A stretch of 64,000 nucleotides of DNA. Origin: JACMMS01 sp043758775. GTDB taxonomy: Bacteria; Pseudomonadota; Gammaproteobacteria; Burkholderiales; Methylophilaceae. Under the pieces are notes generated by a model. That model was not told the origin of the DNA. It saw only the letters and a list, made by a program, of their open reading frames with translations, and made no database searches. A program made the translations under genes and the position numbers. Shown here piece by piece: positions 25,833-35,108 of the stretch (its first letter is position 1; each line of letters opens with the position of its first letter). The stretch spans positions 1-64,000 of the forward strand of contig JAYVMU010000046.1 in the NCBI GenBank assembly GCA_043758775.1. Direction: 5' to 3'.

Positions 25833-28589
25833 ATGATGACACTCAATGAGATTCTAACAGAAAAGCCCGTCCCGTCTAGTGATGCGGCTTATATCCAGCA
25901 CGCGGTAGCTTGTAGCTCATTTGTTGCAAGATTGCTAAATAAAGATGCGGTTTTGCTGGCAGATTTGTTACAAAAACTGCATCAACCGTATCAGTATGAA
26001 TCGATGCAGTTATTCTTAGACGCAAAAATTGTTGAAAAAAGTAGCAAAATTTTTGATGAGATTCAGCTTAAGCAAGTATTAAGGCAGTTACGCCAATCAG
26101 TGATGGCACGCATGATTGTACGGGATTTAAATCAATTGGCAGATGTAACAGAAGTCATGCAAACCACATCTCATTTAGCAGAAATTACTTTGCAATTCGC
26201 CGTGCAATATTTAATGATATGGCAAACCGAAGTTTACGGTTCACCAATGGATACCAATGGTAATGAACAAGGCTTAATTGTCGTTGGTATGGGGAAACTA
26301 GGTGGCTGTGAACTTAATGTGTCATCCGATATTGATCTGATTTTTGCTTATGAAGATGAGGGCAATACCAACGGTGACAAGCCAATTAGCAATCAGGAGT
26401 TTTTTACCCGCTTCGCGAAAAAACTAATCACAGCCATCGATGATGTGACAGAAGATGGTTTTGTGTTTCGTGTGGATATGCGTTTGCGACCTTATGGCAG
26501 TGAGGGTGTGCTGGTGAGTAGTCTTGATGCGTTAGAAGACTATTATCAGAATAATGGTCGTGAATGGGAGCGTTACGCATGGATTAAAGGCCGTGTGGTG
26601 GTAGGGGATAGTGCAAAACTCACGCAATTATTAAAGCCTTTTGTTTTCCGTAAGTATCTGGATTTTGGTGCGTTTGCCAGCATGCGTGATCTTAAAACTC
26701 AAATTGAACGTGACGTTGTGCAGCGCAGCATGCAGGATAATATTAAATTAGGGCGTGGTGGTATACGGGAGATTGAATTTATCGCGCAGGTGTTTCAATT
26801 GATTCGTGGCGGGCAAGATGCCAGCTTGCAAATTAAACCAACGTTAAGTGTATTAAGACTACTACAAAACAAAGGCTTGCTGGATGCTGATGCAGTGTGC
26901 GAGTTAAGCCAAGCTTATGTGTTTTTGCGTAACTTAGAGCATCGTTTGATGTATGTGGAAGATCAGCAAACGCAAGACTTACCTAAAACAGATACAGCAA
27001 AAGCACGTATTGCTTTGGCCATGAATTTTGCGGGTTGGCCTAGTTTTTATGCGCAGCTAGAGGCGTATCGAAAATCGGTACAACAACATTTTGATGCGAT
27101 ATTCCAGGCTGAAGAGCCTATGCAAGCTACCTCAAGCCACCAATCCAGCCATCAGTCAGTTAAGGATGTTTGGCAGGGAATTATTGCAGATAACGACGCT
27201 GAGGAGTGCTTGGTTAATATTGGCTACTCAGAGTCAAAAGAAACGTTACGTCGATTGCATGCTCTGCACGCTAGTGCCAAATATCAGCAATTGCCAGTGT
27301 TAAGTCGCCAGCGTTTTGATGCACTCATGCCATCTGTCATTATTTTAGCCGCCGCGGAAGCTAACCCCGATGCGACGTTGTTGCGCATGATGGACTTACT
27401 GGAAAGTATTTGTCGTCGTGCAAGTTATTTGGCCTTGTTAGCAGAGTATCCAACAGCGTTAAGCCTGGTTACCAAGCTTGTTAGTGCTAGTCCCTGGTTA
27501 GCTAATTATTTATCGCAACATCCAATTTTGTTAGATGAACTGCTCGATATCAATAGTCTATATGCCGCACCTGATTTTGGTGCGTTACGTCATGAATTGC
27601 AGCGTAGGTTAAATGAGGCGGATGGCGATGTAGAGCGACAAATGGATGCGATGCGCCATTTTAAAAATGCGGCAACCTTTCGCTTTGCCGCCAAAGATGT
27701 CACAGGCGATTTGGTTTTAGAAACGCTATCTGATTATCTGAGTGAATTAGCTGATTTAATCTTGGAGGTAAGTTTAACTACGGTTTGGAAAAACTTAAAA
27801 ATCAAACACATCGAGGTACCTCAATTTGCTGTGATTGGCTATGGCAAATTAGGCGGCAAGGAATTGGGTTACGCTTCAGACTTAGACATTATTTTTCTCT
27901 ATGATGACGATGCACCAGAAGCAGGTGATATCTATGCGCGATTCGCACAACGCATCAACAACTGGTTTAACAGCTTAACTTCGGCAGGTTTACTCTACGA
28001 AACAGATTTGCAATTACGCCCCGATGGTAATAGCGGCCTGCTGGTAAGTAGCGTAGCAGCTTTTAGAGATTATCAATTGAAAAAAGCGTGGATATGGGAA
28101 CATCAAGCGATTACACGCGCCCGCTTTGTCGCGGGGAATGCTGCAATAGGAGCAGCTTTTGAGCAAATACGTGTAGAGGTGATGACGCAGTCGCGTGATG
28201 TTGAAAAGTTGCGTAAAGAAGTTATGAGTATGCGCGAAAGAATGTGTGCAGAAAATCCGGATAAAGCAGGGTTGTTTGACCTCAAACATAGTCATGGCGG
28301 CATTGTCGATGTGGAATTCTTAGTGCAATTTTTAGTGCTTAAATACGCCACGCAATATCCACAATTGACTGGAAATCCAGGCAATATTGCCTTGTTAAAA
28401 GTGTTTGGTAGTTTGGGGGTTATTACAGCAGATTTAGCTGATAAAGTTGCTAACGCTTACCGTAAATATCGGCAATTACAGCACGCTATTGGATTACAAG
28501 GTGTGGCGCAGGCTAAAGTGGAGTTGTCGCAAGTTGAACCAGAGCGATTGGCTGTGGTTGCGTTGTGGGGTGAAGTTTTTGGTGATTAG
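25833..28589 (+). CDS. glnE: Bifunctional glutamine synthetase adenylyltransferase/adenylyl-removing enzyme
   Basis: GlnE adds and removes AMP on glutamine synthetase in response to PII signalling. The 918-aa product contains two nucleotidyltransferase domains, recognisable by VVGMGKLGGCELNVSSDIDLIF in the N-terminal adenylyl-removing half and VIGYGKLGGKELGYASDLDIIFLYDD in the C-terminal adenylylating half, plus the GGIREIEFIAQ and GGIVDVEFLVQ segments. Length fits the family (about 900-950). It is a single gene converging on dhaK; only 7 bases separate their ends. Confidence 0.96.
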   Translation: MMTLNEILTEKPVPSSDAAYIQHAVACSSFVARLLNKDAVLLADLLQKLHQPYQYESMQLFLDAKIVEKSSKIFDEIQLKQVLRQLRQSVMARMIVRDLNQLADVTEVMQTTSHLAEITLQFAVQYLMIWQTEVYGSPMDTNGNEQGLIVVGMGKLGGCELNVSSDIDLIFAYEDEGNTNGDKPISNQEFFTRFAKKLITAIDDVTEDGFVFRVDMRLRPYGSEGVLVSSLDALEDYYQNNGREWERYAWIKGRVVVGDSAKLTQLLKPFVFRKYLDFGAFASMRDLKTQIERDVVQRSMQDNIKLGRGGIREIEFIAQVFQLIRGGQDASLQIKPTLSVLRLLQNKGLLDADAVCELSQAYVFLRNLEHRLMYVEDQQTQDLPKTDTAKARIALAMNFAGWPSFYAQLEAYRKSVQQHFDAIFQAEEPMQATSSHQSSHQSVKDVWQGIIADNDAEECLVNIGYSESKETLRRLHALHASAKYQQLPVLSRQRFDALMPSVIILAAAEANPDATLLRMMDLLESICRRASYLALLAEYPTALSLVTKLVSASPWLANYLSQHPILLDELLDINSLYAAPDFGALRHELQRRLNEADGDVERQMDAMRHFKNAATFRFAAKDVTGDLVLETLSDYLSELADLILEVSLTTVWKNLKIKHIEVPQFAVIGYGKLGGKELGYASDLDIIFLYDDDAPEAGDIYARFAQRINNWFNSLTSAGLLYETDLQLRPDGNSGLLVSSVAAFRDYQLKKAWIWEHQAITRARFVAGNAAIGAAFEQIRVEVMTQSRDVEKLRKEVMSMRERMCAENPDKAGLFDLKHSHGGIVDVEFLVQFLVLKYATQYPQLTGNPGNIALLKVFGSLGVITADLADKVANAYRKYRQLQHAIGLQGVAQAKVELSQVEPERLAVVALWGEVFGD

Positions 28590-28596
28590 TTTTCTA

Positions 28597-29598
28597 TTAG
28601 CATTTCCATCTTAATGCTGCTGTATGCACGGGCGCGTCCCAGTGCTGTTTGATTTCTTCATCAAGCAAACATACGGTAATGGATGCGCCTACCATATCCA
28701 GTGCGGTCGTGTAGTTGCCAACAAGAGAGCGGCTAATCACTAAGCCGTGCTGTTTCAACAGTTTTGCGGCGGTGTTATATAGCAAGTAAAGCTCCATCAG
28801 CGGCGTTGCACCAAAGCCATTCACTAGTAGCAGAATCTCATCATTTTTTGCTGTGTTTAATTGTGGCGTTAAGTCGTGCAAAATGGCGTCAACCAGGTCT
28901 TTTACGATTGCATCGGCTTCACGCATGGTTTCACGCCTGCGTCCAGGTTCGCCATGAATACCTACGCCCATTTCAAATTCGGTATCACTAATGTCAAAAG
29001 TAGTGCGGCCAGCAGCGGGTACGGTGCAGCTAGTTAGTGCCACGCCCATGCTTGCAGTGCGGCTATTGACTTTTTCGCCCAAAGTTTGGCAATGACTTAA
29101 ACTGGCGCCAGTTTCGGCAATGCTACCCACGCATTTTTCTACGATTATGGTGCCTGCCACGCCGCGGCGACCTGTGGTGTAAGTTGAGTTTTCTACTGCA
29201 ACATCATCGCTAGTGAGCACCGTGGTACTTTGAAACGGTAACATTTCGGCTGCCATTTCAAAATTCATCACATCACCCGCGTAGTTTTTCACAATAAATA
29301 GAATGCCTTTGTCGGCATGCACAGCCTCTGCCGCAGCCAGCATTTGATCTGGTGTGGGTGATGTGAACACATGGCCAGGACAGGCTGCATCCAGCATGCC
29401 ATAACCAATATAGCCCGTGTGTAATGGTTCGTGTCCGCTGCCGCCGCCAGAAATGATGGCGACTTTATTTGTGGCCTTGTGCTGGCGAGTGACAAAATGC
29501 GGATTGAGGTTAAGGCTGACTAAATCATGATGCGCCGCCGCAAAACCTGATAGGCTTTCTAGCAACATATTATCAACATTATTGATGAATTTTTTCAT
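28597..29598 (-). CDS. dhaK: Dihydroxyacetone kinase, substrate-binding subunit DhaK
   Basis: DhaK binds dihydroxyacetone covalently through a histidine so that DhaL can phosphorylate it. The 333-aa product has the glycine-rich GGGSGHEPLHTGYIG loop (about residues 51-65) and the hemiaminal histidine His215 in GVGIHGEPGRRR. It follows dhaL by 39 bases. In a methylotroph, dihydroxyacetone can arise from formaldehyde or glycerol metabolism; that link is inference. No DhaM phosphotransferase subunit is in this window. Confidence 0.95.
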   Translation of the reverse strand: MKKFINNVDNMLLESLSGFAAAHHDLVSLNLNPHFVTRQHKATNKVAIISGGGSGHEPLHTGYIGYGMLDAACPGHVFTSPTPDQMLAAAEAVHADKGILFIVKNYAGDVMNFEMAAEMLPFQSTTVLTSDDVAVENSTYTTGRRGVAGTIIVEKCVGSIAETGASLSHCQTLGEKVNSRTASMGVALTSCTVPAAGRTTFDISDTEFEMGVGIHGEPGRRRETMREADAIVKDLVDAILHDLTPQLNTAKNDEILLLVNGFGATPLMELYLLYNTAAKLLKQHGLVISRSLVGNYTTALDMVGASITVCLLDEEIKQHWDAPVHTAALRWKC

Positions 29599-29637
29599 AC
29601 AACTTCCAACTTAAAGTGCTAACTCTTCAAATCTAAA

Positions 29638-30276
29638 TCAAGCTCTTAATGCCAAATCACACACCGCTTCGATCATAATTTGGCAGCTTTTTGCACCAGC
29701 ATCTATGTGACCAATGGCACGCTCACCCAAAAATGCAGCGCGACCTTTAGTAGCGATTAAGCCTTTAGTCGCAGACACACCTTTGTCGGCTTCTAACTTT
29801 AAAGTTTGACAAATCTCATGCGATGGTTTATTTTGTGCGGCCAAGGTGGTAAATGCCGTAGACACTGGAATAAGTACATCCAGCATGGTTTTTTCACCAA
29901 TATTAGATTTTCCACGGTGCATCACTGCTTGTACGCCAGCAGCAAAAGCTGCTGCGATGTTCAGCAAAGGTTGTTGCGCCGAATAGGGATTTTCTTTGCA
30001 TACTTTAGCCATTGCTATAAAGAAGCTAGCGAGTAATGGTCCGGATGCACCGCCAATAGTAGAAAGTAATTTTATGCCAATTTGTTGCAATGAGGCATCT
30101 GGTGTGAGATTTTTTAGCTCATCTTTCATGGCGCTAATAGCTTCACAACCACGCTTCATATTAATAAAGTGGTCGCCATCGCCTATGGCGCGGTCTAGCG
30201 ATTCCAGTTCATATTCGTGTGACACAATTGCATCATGCACAATCGGTATCGCGTTTAAAATGAAAGAAGTATTCAT
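29638..30276 (-). CDS. dhaL: Dihydroxyacetone kinase, nucleotide subunit DhaL
   Basis: DhaL carries the ADP/ATP and transfers the phosphoryl group to dihydroxyacetone on DhaK. The 212-aa helical-barrel protein has the magnesium-binding aspartates Asp28, Asp33 and Asp35 in LDRAIGDGDHFIN, and the GGASGPLL and KSNIGEKTMLD nucleotide loops. It starts six bases after the end of the full-length frame of the TMEM175-like gene and precedes dhaK, forming one leftward operon. Confidence 0.95.
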   Translation of the reverse strand: MNTSFILNAIPIVHDAIVSHEYELESLDRAIGDGDHFINMKRGCEAISAMKDELKNLTPDASLQQIGIKLLSTIGGASGPLLASFFIAMAKVCKENPYSAQQPLLNIAAAFAAGVQAVMHRGKSNIGEKTMLDVLIPVSTAFTTLAAQNKPSHEICQTLKLEADKGVSATKGLIATKGRAAFLGERAIGHIDAGAKSCQIMIEAVCDLALRA

Positions 30277-30282
30277 GATGTT

Positions 30283-30867
30283 TTACACTTTACTATTAAG
30301 TAAAACGCGTTCTATGCGTTTGTCAGGTACCAGCCACATCAGCGCGACAAATACGTAAATCGCTTCTGCCACATAGGGTTGATAAAATGCGGTAATAATG
30401 CCACTTAGATAAAATATAGCAGAAATTTTACCTTTGATGTCGTGACCTACCGCTTTAGCTAATACAGAGTTTTTGCCTTGATTAGCGATAATGCTATTTT
30501 ACAGAATCGTATAGGCAACGCCCGCCATCAATAAAACTACGCCATATAAGGCCAGTGGCACGGTAGAAAAATGATGTTCGCCCATCCAGTTGGTGGCAAA
30601 AGGTAGTAAGGATAACCAAAACAGTAGATGTAAATTGGCCCATAAAATGCCGCCAGTGACGCGCTCTGTCGCATGAAACATGTGATGATGGTTATTCCAA
30701 TAAATGCCTACGTAGATAAAGCTGAGTACGTAGCTGAATAACACCATCAGCAGGGGTTCTAGCTCGGCCCAGGCATCGGTATGCGGCACTTTAATCTCTA
30801 GCACCATAATCGTGATAATAATCGCGATGACACCATCACTAAAGGCTTCTAATCTATTTTTCCCCAT
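30283..30867 (-). pseudogene. TMEM175-like potassium channel gene interrupted by an in-frame stop
   Basis: Bacterial TMEM175 (DUF1211) proteins are small K+ channels. The frame opens with the family motif AFSDGVIAIIITIM (residues 9-22) and runs 122 codons to a TAA at 30501-30499. Directly after this stop the same frame continues open for another 71 codons to a second TAA at 30285-30283, encoding two more hydrophobic segments and a basic tail. The complete frame is 193 sense codons plus the internal stop, the usual family size. A single base change (for example CAA to TAA) explains the break. The 122-aa piece could still be made; a sequencing error is also possible. Confidence 0.8.
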
Positions 30868-30977
30868 GTGTTATTCCCACATTATTTTTATAATATTTTA
30901 GTCAGTTTTAGCTGAGGCGATATTTAACACTGCTTTAATTACAGGAGTGTAATACAAAAAAGTTTAATGTATTAGCT

Positions 30978-31304
30978 TTACCGAGAAGCAAATATAATGA
31001 TGGCTGTACCAAGCAGGATAACCCCTACGCCAAGGGCATCCCAAATGGTTGGCCTTATTCCGTCTACTAGCCAAAGCCAGCATAGCGCAACACTGACATA
31101 AACTCCACCATAGGCTGCATAAACTCGGCCTGCAGCGGCTGGATGCAATGTAAGCAGCCATGCAAACAAGGTTAAGCAAATTGCCGCCGGTATCACCAGC
31201 CAAACAGAACCATTCTGTTTGAGCCAGAGATAGGGTAAATAGCAGCCTATGATTTCTGCTAATGCAGTCATCACGAAAAGGACGATAGTTTTAATGTCAA
31301 ACAT
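30978..31304 (-). CDS. ynfA: YnfA/UPF0060 family membrane protein
   Basis: The 108-aa protein has four hydrophobic segments and the UPF0060 signatures LAEIIGCYLPYLWL near residue 16 and GRVYAAYGGVYV near 60. The family is distantly related to small multidrug resistance exporters, and E. coli YnfA has been linked to efflux, but the substrate is unclear. It stands alone between the TMEM175-like gene and the oxidase-fold gene. Confidence 0.92.
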   Translation of the reverse strand: MFDIKTIVLFVMTALAEIIGCYLPYLWLKQNGSVWLVIPAAICLTLFAWLLTLHPAAAGRVYAAYGGVYVSVALCWLWLVDGIRPTIWDALGVGVILLGTAIIIFASR

Positions 31305-31389
31305 GTATTTGGGTCTGTAGTCGTTTATTTAATTGATACTTTGACTGGTTAGTGATGTATTTTTCATGCAGAAACGGAAGCAAATACAA

Positions 31390-31941
31390 TTAACAATTTT
31401 TGGCGACGATATGCGTGGCAATGCCGTCAATGCTAGTTTGGTTTTTTTCTTCCCAGTATCGCTTCAAGCCGTCCTCACCTTTCTTTATCGCCCAGTTGTT
31501 AAGCAGTTCCCGGTCTTCAATATACGAGAAATAGGGCGTACCCATTCCACATGAAGTTGTTACTAGGTCAATGGCCATATCAAAAATTTGCCGAGCGCCA
31601 GGCAATGGCTTAAATAGGGCAAAGAGCGTACTCCATTCGGGGTCATTTTTATGAGTGACCTTTGCCGTGCCATAAAGCCGTAGAACTAATGGTGGGCCAT
31701 CAAAGGCGCAGAGCATAATCGTCATACGTGGGTCTTGTTGTACATGAGCGGCAGTTTCATTACCACTGCCGGTAACGTTTAGCCAAACAACACGCGTGTT
31801 ATTCAGAACCTTCAACGAATCCATACCCTTTGGAGAAACGTTCACATGACTGTCTGCGGTGGCTGTCCCGACAAAGAAAATTTTCTGTTCATTGATGAAT
31901 TGGATATGTCTTTCGGACAATTCGTTAAAGCGCAGACCCAT
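31390..31941 (-). CDS. Pyridoxamine 5'-phosphate oxidase-family protein
   Basis: The 183-aa protein has the split-barrel flavin-binding fold of the PNPOx-like family: opening FNELSERHIQFINEQKIFFVGTA, then VNVSPKGMDSL and the NVTGSGNETAAHVQQDPR segment. Members bind FMN or F420 and act on diverse small molecules; it is not the vitamin B6 enzyme PdxH. I start at the ATG at 31941, which has GGAGA seven bases upstream; an in-frame frame to 32010 would add a poor leader. It lies 137 bases after sugE on the same strand. Confidence 0.85.
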   Translation of the reverse strand: MGLRFNELSERHIQFINEQKIFFVGTATADSHVNVSPKGMDSLKVLNNTRVVWLNVTGSGNETAAHVQQDPRMTIMLCAFDGPPLVLRLYGTAKVTHKNDPEWSTLFALFKPLPGARQIFDMAIDLVTTSCGMGTPYFSYIEDRELLNNWAIKKGEDGLKRYWEEKNQTSIDGIATHIVAKNC

Positions 31942-32078
31942 TGGATTCTCCGTGTTGTTGGAATGTTTACTACCAAGTTTGTCCATCACCAAAAACACAG
32001 TAAGGAACATGATGAGCTATCTGCAATCGGCCGATGAACCTTGTTGTACAGATATTGTAAATAGCTCGTTCCATCGTG

Positions 32079-32399
32079 TTAATGAGGTGAAATGATTTTG
32101 AGGCCAACGATGCCGGCGATGATGAGAAACAGGCAAAAGACACGCCCAATATCGCGTGGCTCACCTAAAAATATCATCCCTAAGATTACAGTGCCAACGG
32201 CGCCGATACCTGTCCATACTGCGTATCCTGTGCCAACTGGAATAGTTTTAAGCGCCTGAGACAGCAGAAATACACTGATGATCATCGCACCGATAGTCCC
32301 CACACTGGGCCATAGTTTTGTAAAACCTTGTGTATATTTAAGCCCGATAGCCCAGACAACCTCAAACAGACCTGCAATAAAAAGAATGACCCAAGTCAT
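32079..32399 (-). CDS. sugE: Guanidinium/quaternary ammonium exporter SugE (Gdx), SMR family
   Basis: SugE/Gdx proteins are dual-topology small multidrug resistance transporters that exchange guanidinium for protons. The 106-aa protein has four membrane helices, the essential helix-1 glutamate in GLFEVVWAIGLKYT and the helix-3 GTGYAVWTGIGAVGTVILG motif. The ATG at 32399 is preceded by AAAGGA and by a hairpin with a GGG-ACGA-CCC core, the building block of guanidine-II riboswitches. That leader supports the Gdx (guanidinium) rather than Qac assignment. Confidence 0.93.
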   Translation of the reverse strand: MTWVILFIAGLFEVVWAIGLKYTQGFTKLWPSVGTIGAMIISVFLLSQALKTIPVGTGYAVWTGIGAVGTVILGMIFLGEPRDIGRVFCLFLIIAGIVGLKIISPH

Positions 32400-32416
32400 G
32401 ATGTTTTCCTTTAATC

Positions 32417-32467
32417 TTTGGGTCGTCCCAAAAGTTTTATCAAAGCGTGAAGCTATCCCCACGATAG
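32417..32467 (-). promoter_or_regulatory. Candidate guanidine-II (mini-ykkC) riboswitch, one canonical hairpin
   Basis: On the minus strand a 6-bp stem TTTGGG/CCCAAA closes an ACGA tetraloop (32432-32417) immediately before the sugE ribosome site. ACGR tetraloop hairpins directly upstream of sugE/gdx define guanidine-II riboswitches, which normally have two of them. The hairpin 20 bases upstream (CTATC/GATAG, 32467-32453) has a non-ACGR loop, so the tandem is incomplete. A TATAAT at 32477-32472 would start transcription just ahead of both hairpins. Confidence 0.5.
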
Positions 32468-32649
32468 TATAATTATATCGCTATTTAACGTTTTTTCTTC
32501 CAAAACGTATCGTAGCACTTTTACAGCTGTGGGTTAGATAGAGCATTCTTGAATGATCTGTTGGGATTAATCGATTTCATGATTATTACGCTTGCAGATA
32601 AGCTTAATTTTGTAACACAATTAGTACATCTCATTTGTGTGTTAATTTC

Positions 32650-34398
32650 ATGAGCTTACGCTTCCGATTAAACCTTCTCATTACGGTCCTGTTGCTGCTA
32701 TTTATGCTGGTAGTTGGATATAGCATGATTAAAGGCGCAAAAACTTCTATACAAGAGGGTGTGGAAGCGTCTACGCGTGTTACGGTACAATTGTTGGATA
32801 CAGTGATTATCAGCTCAACGCTGAATCCAGACTGGGGTTATACACAAGATGTGCTACAGCGGTTTTTGCAGCATCTTGGGCATGTGCGCGGCAATGAAAT
32901 TACGTTGTACGATATACATGGTCGCCAGATGTATAAATCCCCACCTTCTACATATCGCACTTCAGAAAGCCCTCCCCAATGGTTTTCTGAGTTATTAGCA
33001 CCTACTGAAAAGTCAGAAACACGTTTTATTCGTTACGGTAAGTTAGTGGTCGAGCCCAATCCTAGTGGAGCTGTTCGCGAAACATGGAGCAAAATGAGTA
33101 GCTTACTACTAATAGGTGCTGGTTTTTTTGTTGTACTCAATGTAATTGTTTATTGGATGCTTGGCTGGTGGCTACGACCTTTACAACCTATGCTAAAAGC
33201 AATTAACAAGATGGAGCAGGGTGACTTAACCACGCGCTTACCCAGTTTTGATTTACCTGAGTTTAATAAAATTGCGCAAAATTTTAACTTAATGGGTGAA
33301 TCTCTACAAACGAGCAGTGCTGAGAATCGGCGTTTAGCACTTATCGCACAGCAAACTGCTGACGCAATGATGATTCATGATTTGAATGGCAATATAACGT
33401 TTTGGAATAGCGCTGCACAAAAAATATTTGGCTATGCGCCAGTGGATATAATTGGTCAATCTGCTTCAGTATTAACTCTCCCTAATCAAGACAATGACTT
33501 GGTGCAGAATATGCGCGCTATTCATGATGGCTCTAGTGTTGAAAATCACGATACGCAGCGCATTACGCGAGATGGTCGTGTGATTGACGTATCCATTTCT
33601 GCCGCACCATTAATAGACCCACAGACCAATCAGATTATTGGTGATATTTGTAGTATGCGCGATATTACAGAGCGTAAATTGGCAGAACAAGCTAAGAAAA
33701 AGCTTGAAGAAAATCGCCAAGTTACACACCTCATTCAGCGGCATATTGAAGATGAGCGACGTAGCCTAGCACGTGAATTGCATGATGAACTTGGACAATA
33801 TGTGACAGCTATTAAAACTTTCGCGGTTGGCATTACTAATAAAACCAAGTCTGCAATGGTTGCGAAAGAGAATAATGAACAACTGGCTGATTTATTACCT
33901 GCAATTGAAGGTAATGCACAAACTATTGTTGCGGCAGCAAACCATATTTATGATGGTATGCACGATATTATTCGTCAACTGCGCCCGGGTGCGCTGGATA
34001 ATTTAGGGCTAGCTGAAACTTTACGCGATGCAGTGAATAGTTGGTTAGTGCAAAACCCACACGTTAATATTAACCTTAAGCTGGTGGGTGACTTGGATGC
34101 GCTAGGTGAGGTGCTTAATATTAATATTTATCGCATTGTGCAAGAAGCTATCAATAATGCACTTAAACATGCGAGTGCTAAAAGTATTGAAATCAAACTC
34201 TCGTTGAGAGCGAATGTGTTTGAGCTGGTGATTAAAGATGATGGTAAAGGTATGGATATTGATTTAGTCGATCAAACTAATCATTTCGGCTTGCTGGGCA
34301 TGCGTGAGCGTGTAGAAGGTTTACGTGGTAGCTTCCATGTTAAGTCAAAACCTAATGTAGGCACTGCCATTAACGTTAGCATTCCATTAAAAATTTAG
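32650..34398 (+). CDS. MoxY-like sensor histidine kinase with PAS domain
   Basis: The 582-aa kinase opens MSLRFRLNLLI, the hallmark of the LapD/MoxY N-terminal sensor region, with membrane segments at about residues 8-29 and 152-176 around a periplasmic loop. HAMP (about 175-230) and PAS (about 235-350) follow, then a HisKA_3 phosphoacceptor in SLARELHDELGQ, an N-box IVQEAINNALKHA and a GLLGMRERVEGL G-box. MoxY-MoxX systems control methanol oxidation in Paracoccus, so a one-carbon or redox signal is possible; the PAS domain suggests an extra cytoplasmic cue. The ATG at 32650 is chosen over a TTG at 32635. It is followed by its response regulator after 49 bases. Confidence 0.9.
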   Translation: MSLRFRLNLLITVLLLLFMLVVGYSMIKGAKTSIQEGVEASTRVTVQLLDTVIISSTLNPDWGYTQDVLQRFLQHLGHVRGNEITLYDIHGRQMYKSPPSTYRTSESPPQWFSELLAPTEKSETRFIRYGKLVVEPNPSGAVRETWSKMSSLLLIGAGFFVVLNVIVYWMLGWWLRPLQPMLKAINKMEQGDLTTRLPSFDLPEFNKIAQNFNLMGESLQTSSAENRRLALIAQQTADAMMIHDLNGNITFWNSAAQKIFGYAPVDIIGQSASVLTLPNQDNDLVQNMRAIHDGSSVENHDTQRITRDGRVIDVSISAAPLIDPQTNQIIGDICSMRDITERKLAEQAKKKLEENRQVTHLIQRHIEDERRSLARELHDELGQYVTAIKTFAVGITNKTKSAMVAKENNEQLADLLPAIEGNAQTIVAAANHIYDGMHDIIRQLRPGALDNLGLAETLRDAVNSWLVQNPHVNINLKLVGDLDALGEVLNINIYRIVQEAINNALKHASAKSIEIKLSLRANVFELVIKDDGKGMDIDLVDQTNHFGLLGMRERVEGLRGSFHVKSKPNVGTAINVSIPLKI

Positions 34399-34447
34399 AA
34401 TTGTACAATTTGAAAGTCAAACAGCATTTACAGGAGCTTAACCGATA

Positions 34448-35086
34448 ATGAGTCAGATTAATGTCATGCTAGTTGATGACCACGCCGTAGTGCGGATGGG
34501 ATTTAAGATGTTATTAGAGTCCGCTAGTGATATTAAAGTGATCGCTGAGGCTGAAAATGGCGAGCAGGGTATAAAAGGCTATATGGAGCATAAGCCAGAC
34601 GTAGTGGTAATGGACATTACTATGCCGGGTATTGGTGGCTTGGAAGCGATAGAGCGCATCATGGCTAAAGATAGCCATGCCAAAATACTGGTTTTATCTG
34701 CACATGAAGACTCTGTGCACCCCAAGCGCGTGCTTAACGCGGGAGCTATGGGTTATTTAACTAAACGTAGTGCGGCAGAAGAGTTGATTAAGGCCATTCG
34801 TACGGTGGCTAGTGGTAAAAAGTATCTTGAGGCCAGTGTGGCGCAGCAAATGGCGATACAGCAAATTTCAGGTGAGAGTAACCCAGTGGATGTATTGTCA
34901 GAACGTGAGTTTGAAGTATTTATGTCATTGGCAAAAGGCAGAACCACCAATGAAATTGCCGAGACTCTGTGTTTGAGTCCGCGCACAGTAGGTACGCATT
35001 TATATAATATTAAACAGAAATTAAACGCAAATAACTCGGCTGAAATCGCACTGATTGCGATGCGCAGTGGTTTGATAGACCCTTAA
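34448..35086 (+). CDS. NarL/LuxR-family response regulator
   Basis: The 212-aa regulator pairs with the upstream kinase. Receiver domain: acidic pocket VDD at residues 9-11, phosphoacceptor Asp in VVVMDITMPG (about 58) and Lys in LTKRS (about 106). C-terminal LuxR helix-turn-helix: LSEREFEVFMSLAKGRTTNEIAETL and SPRTVGTHLYNIKQKL. The ribosome site AGGAG lies 9 bases upstream. Targets are unknown. Confidence 0.93.
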   Translation: MSQINVMLVDDHAVVRMGFKMLLESASDIKVIAEAENGEQGIKGYMEHKPDVVVMDITMPGIGGLEAIERIMAKDSHAKILVLSAHEDSVHPKRVLNAGAMGYLTKRSAAEELIKAIRTVASGKKYLEASVAQQMAIQQISGESNPVDVLSEREFEVFMSLAKGRTTNEIAETLCLSPRTVGTHLYNIKQKLNANNSAEIALIAMRSGLIDP

Positions 35087-35108
35087 TTGCTCAATCTAAT
35101 CAGTACAT

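Noticed and set aside
32453..32467. Second canonical ACGR hairpin of a guanidine-II riboswitch
   Set aside because: A hairpin exists, but its loop is not ACGR on the sense strand, so only one hairpin is counted as canonical.
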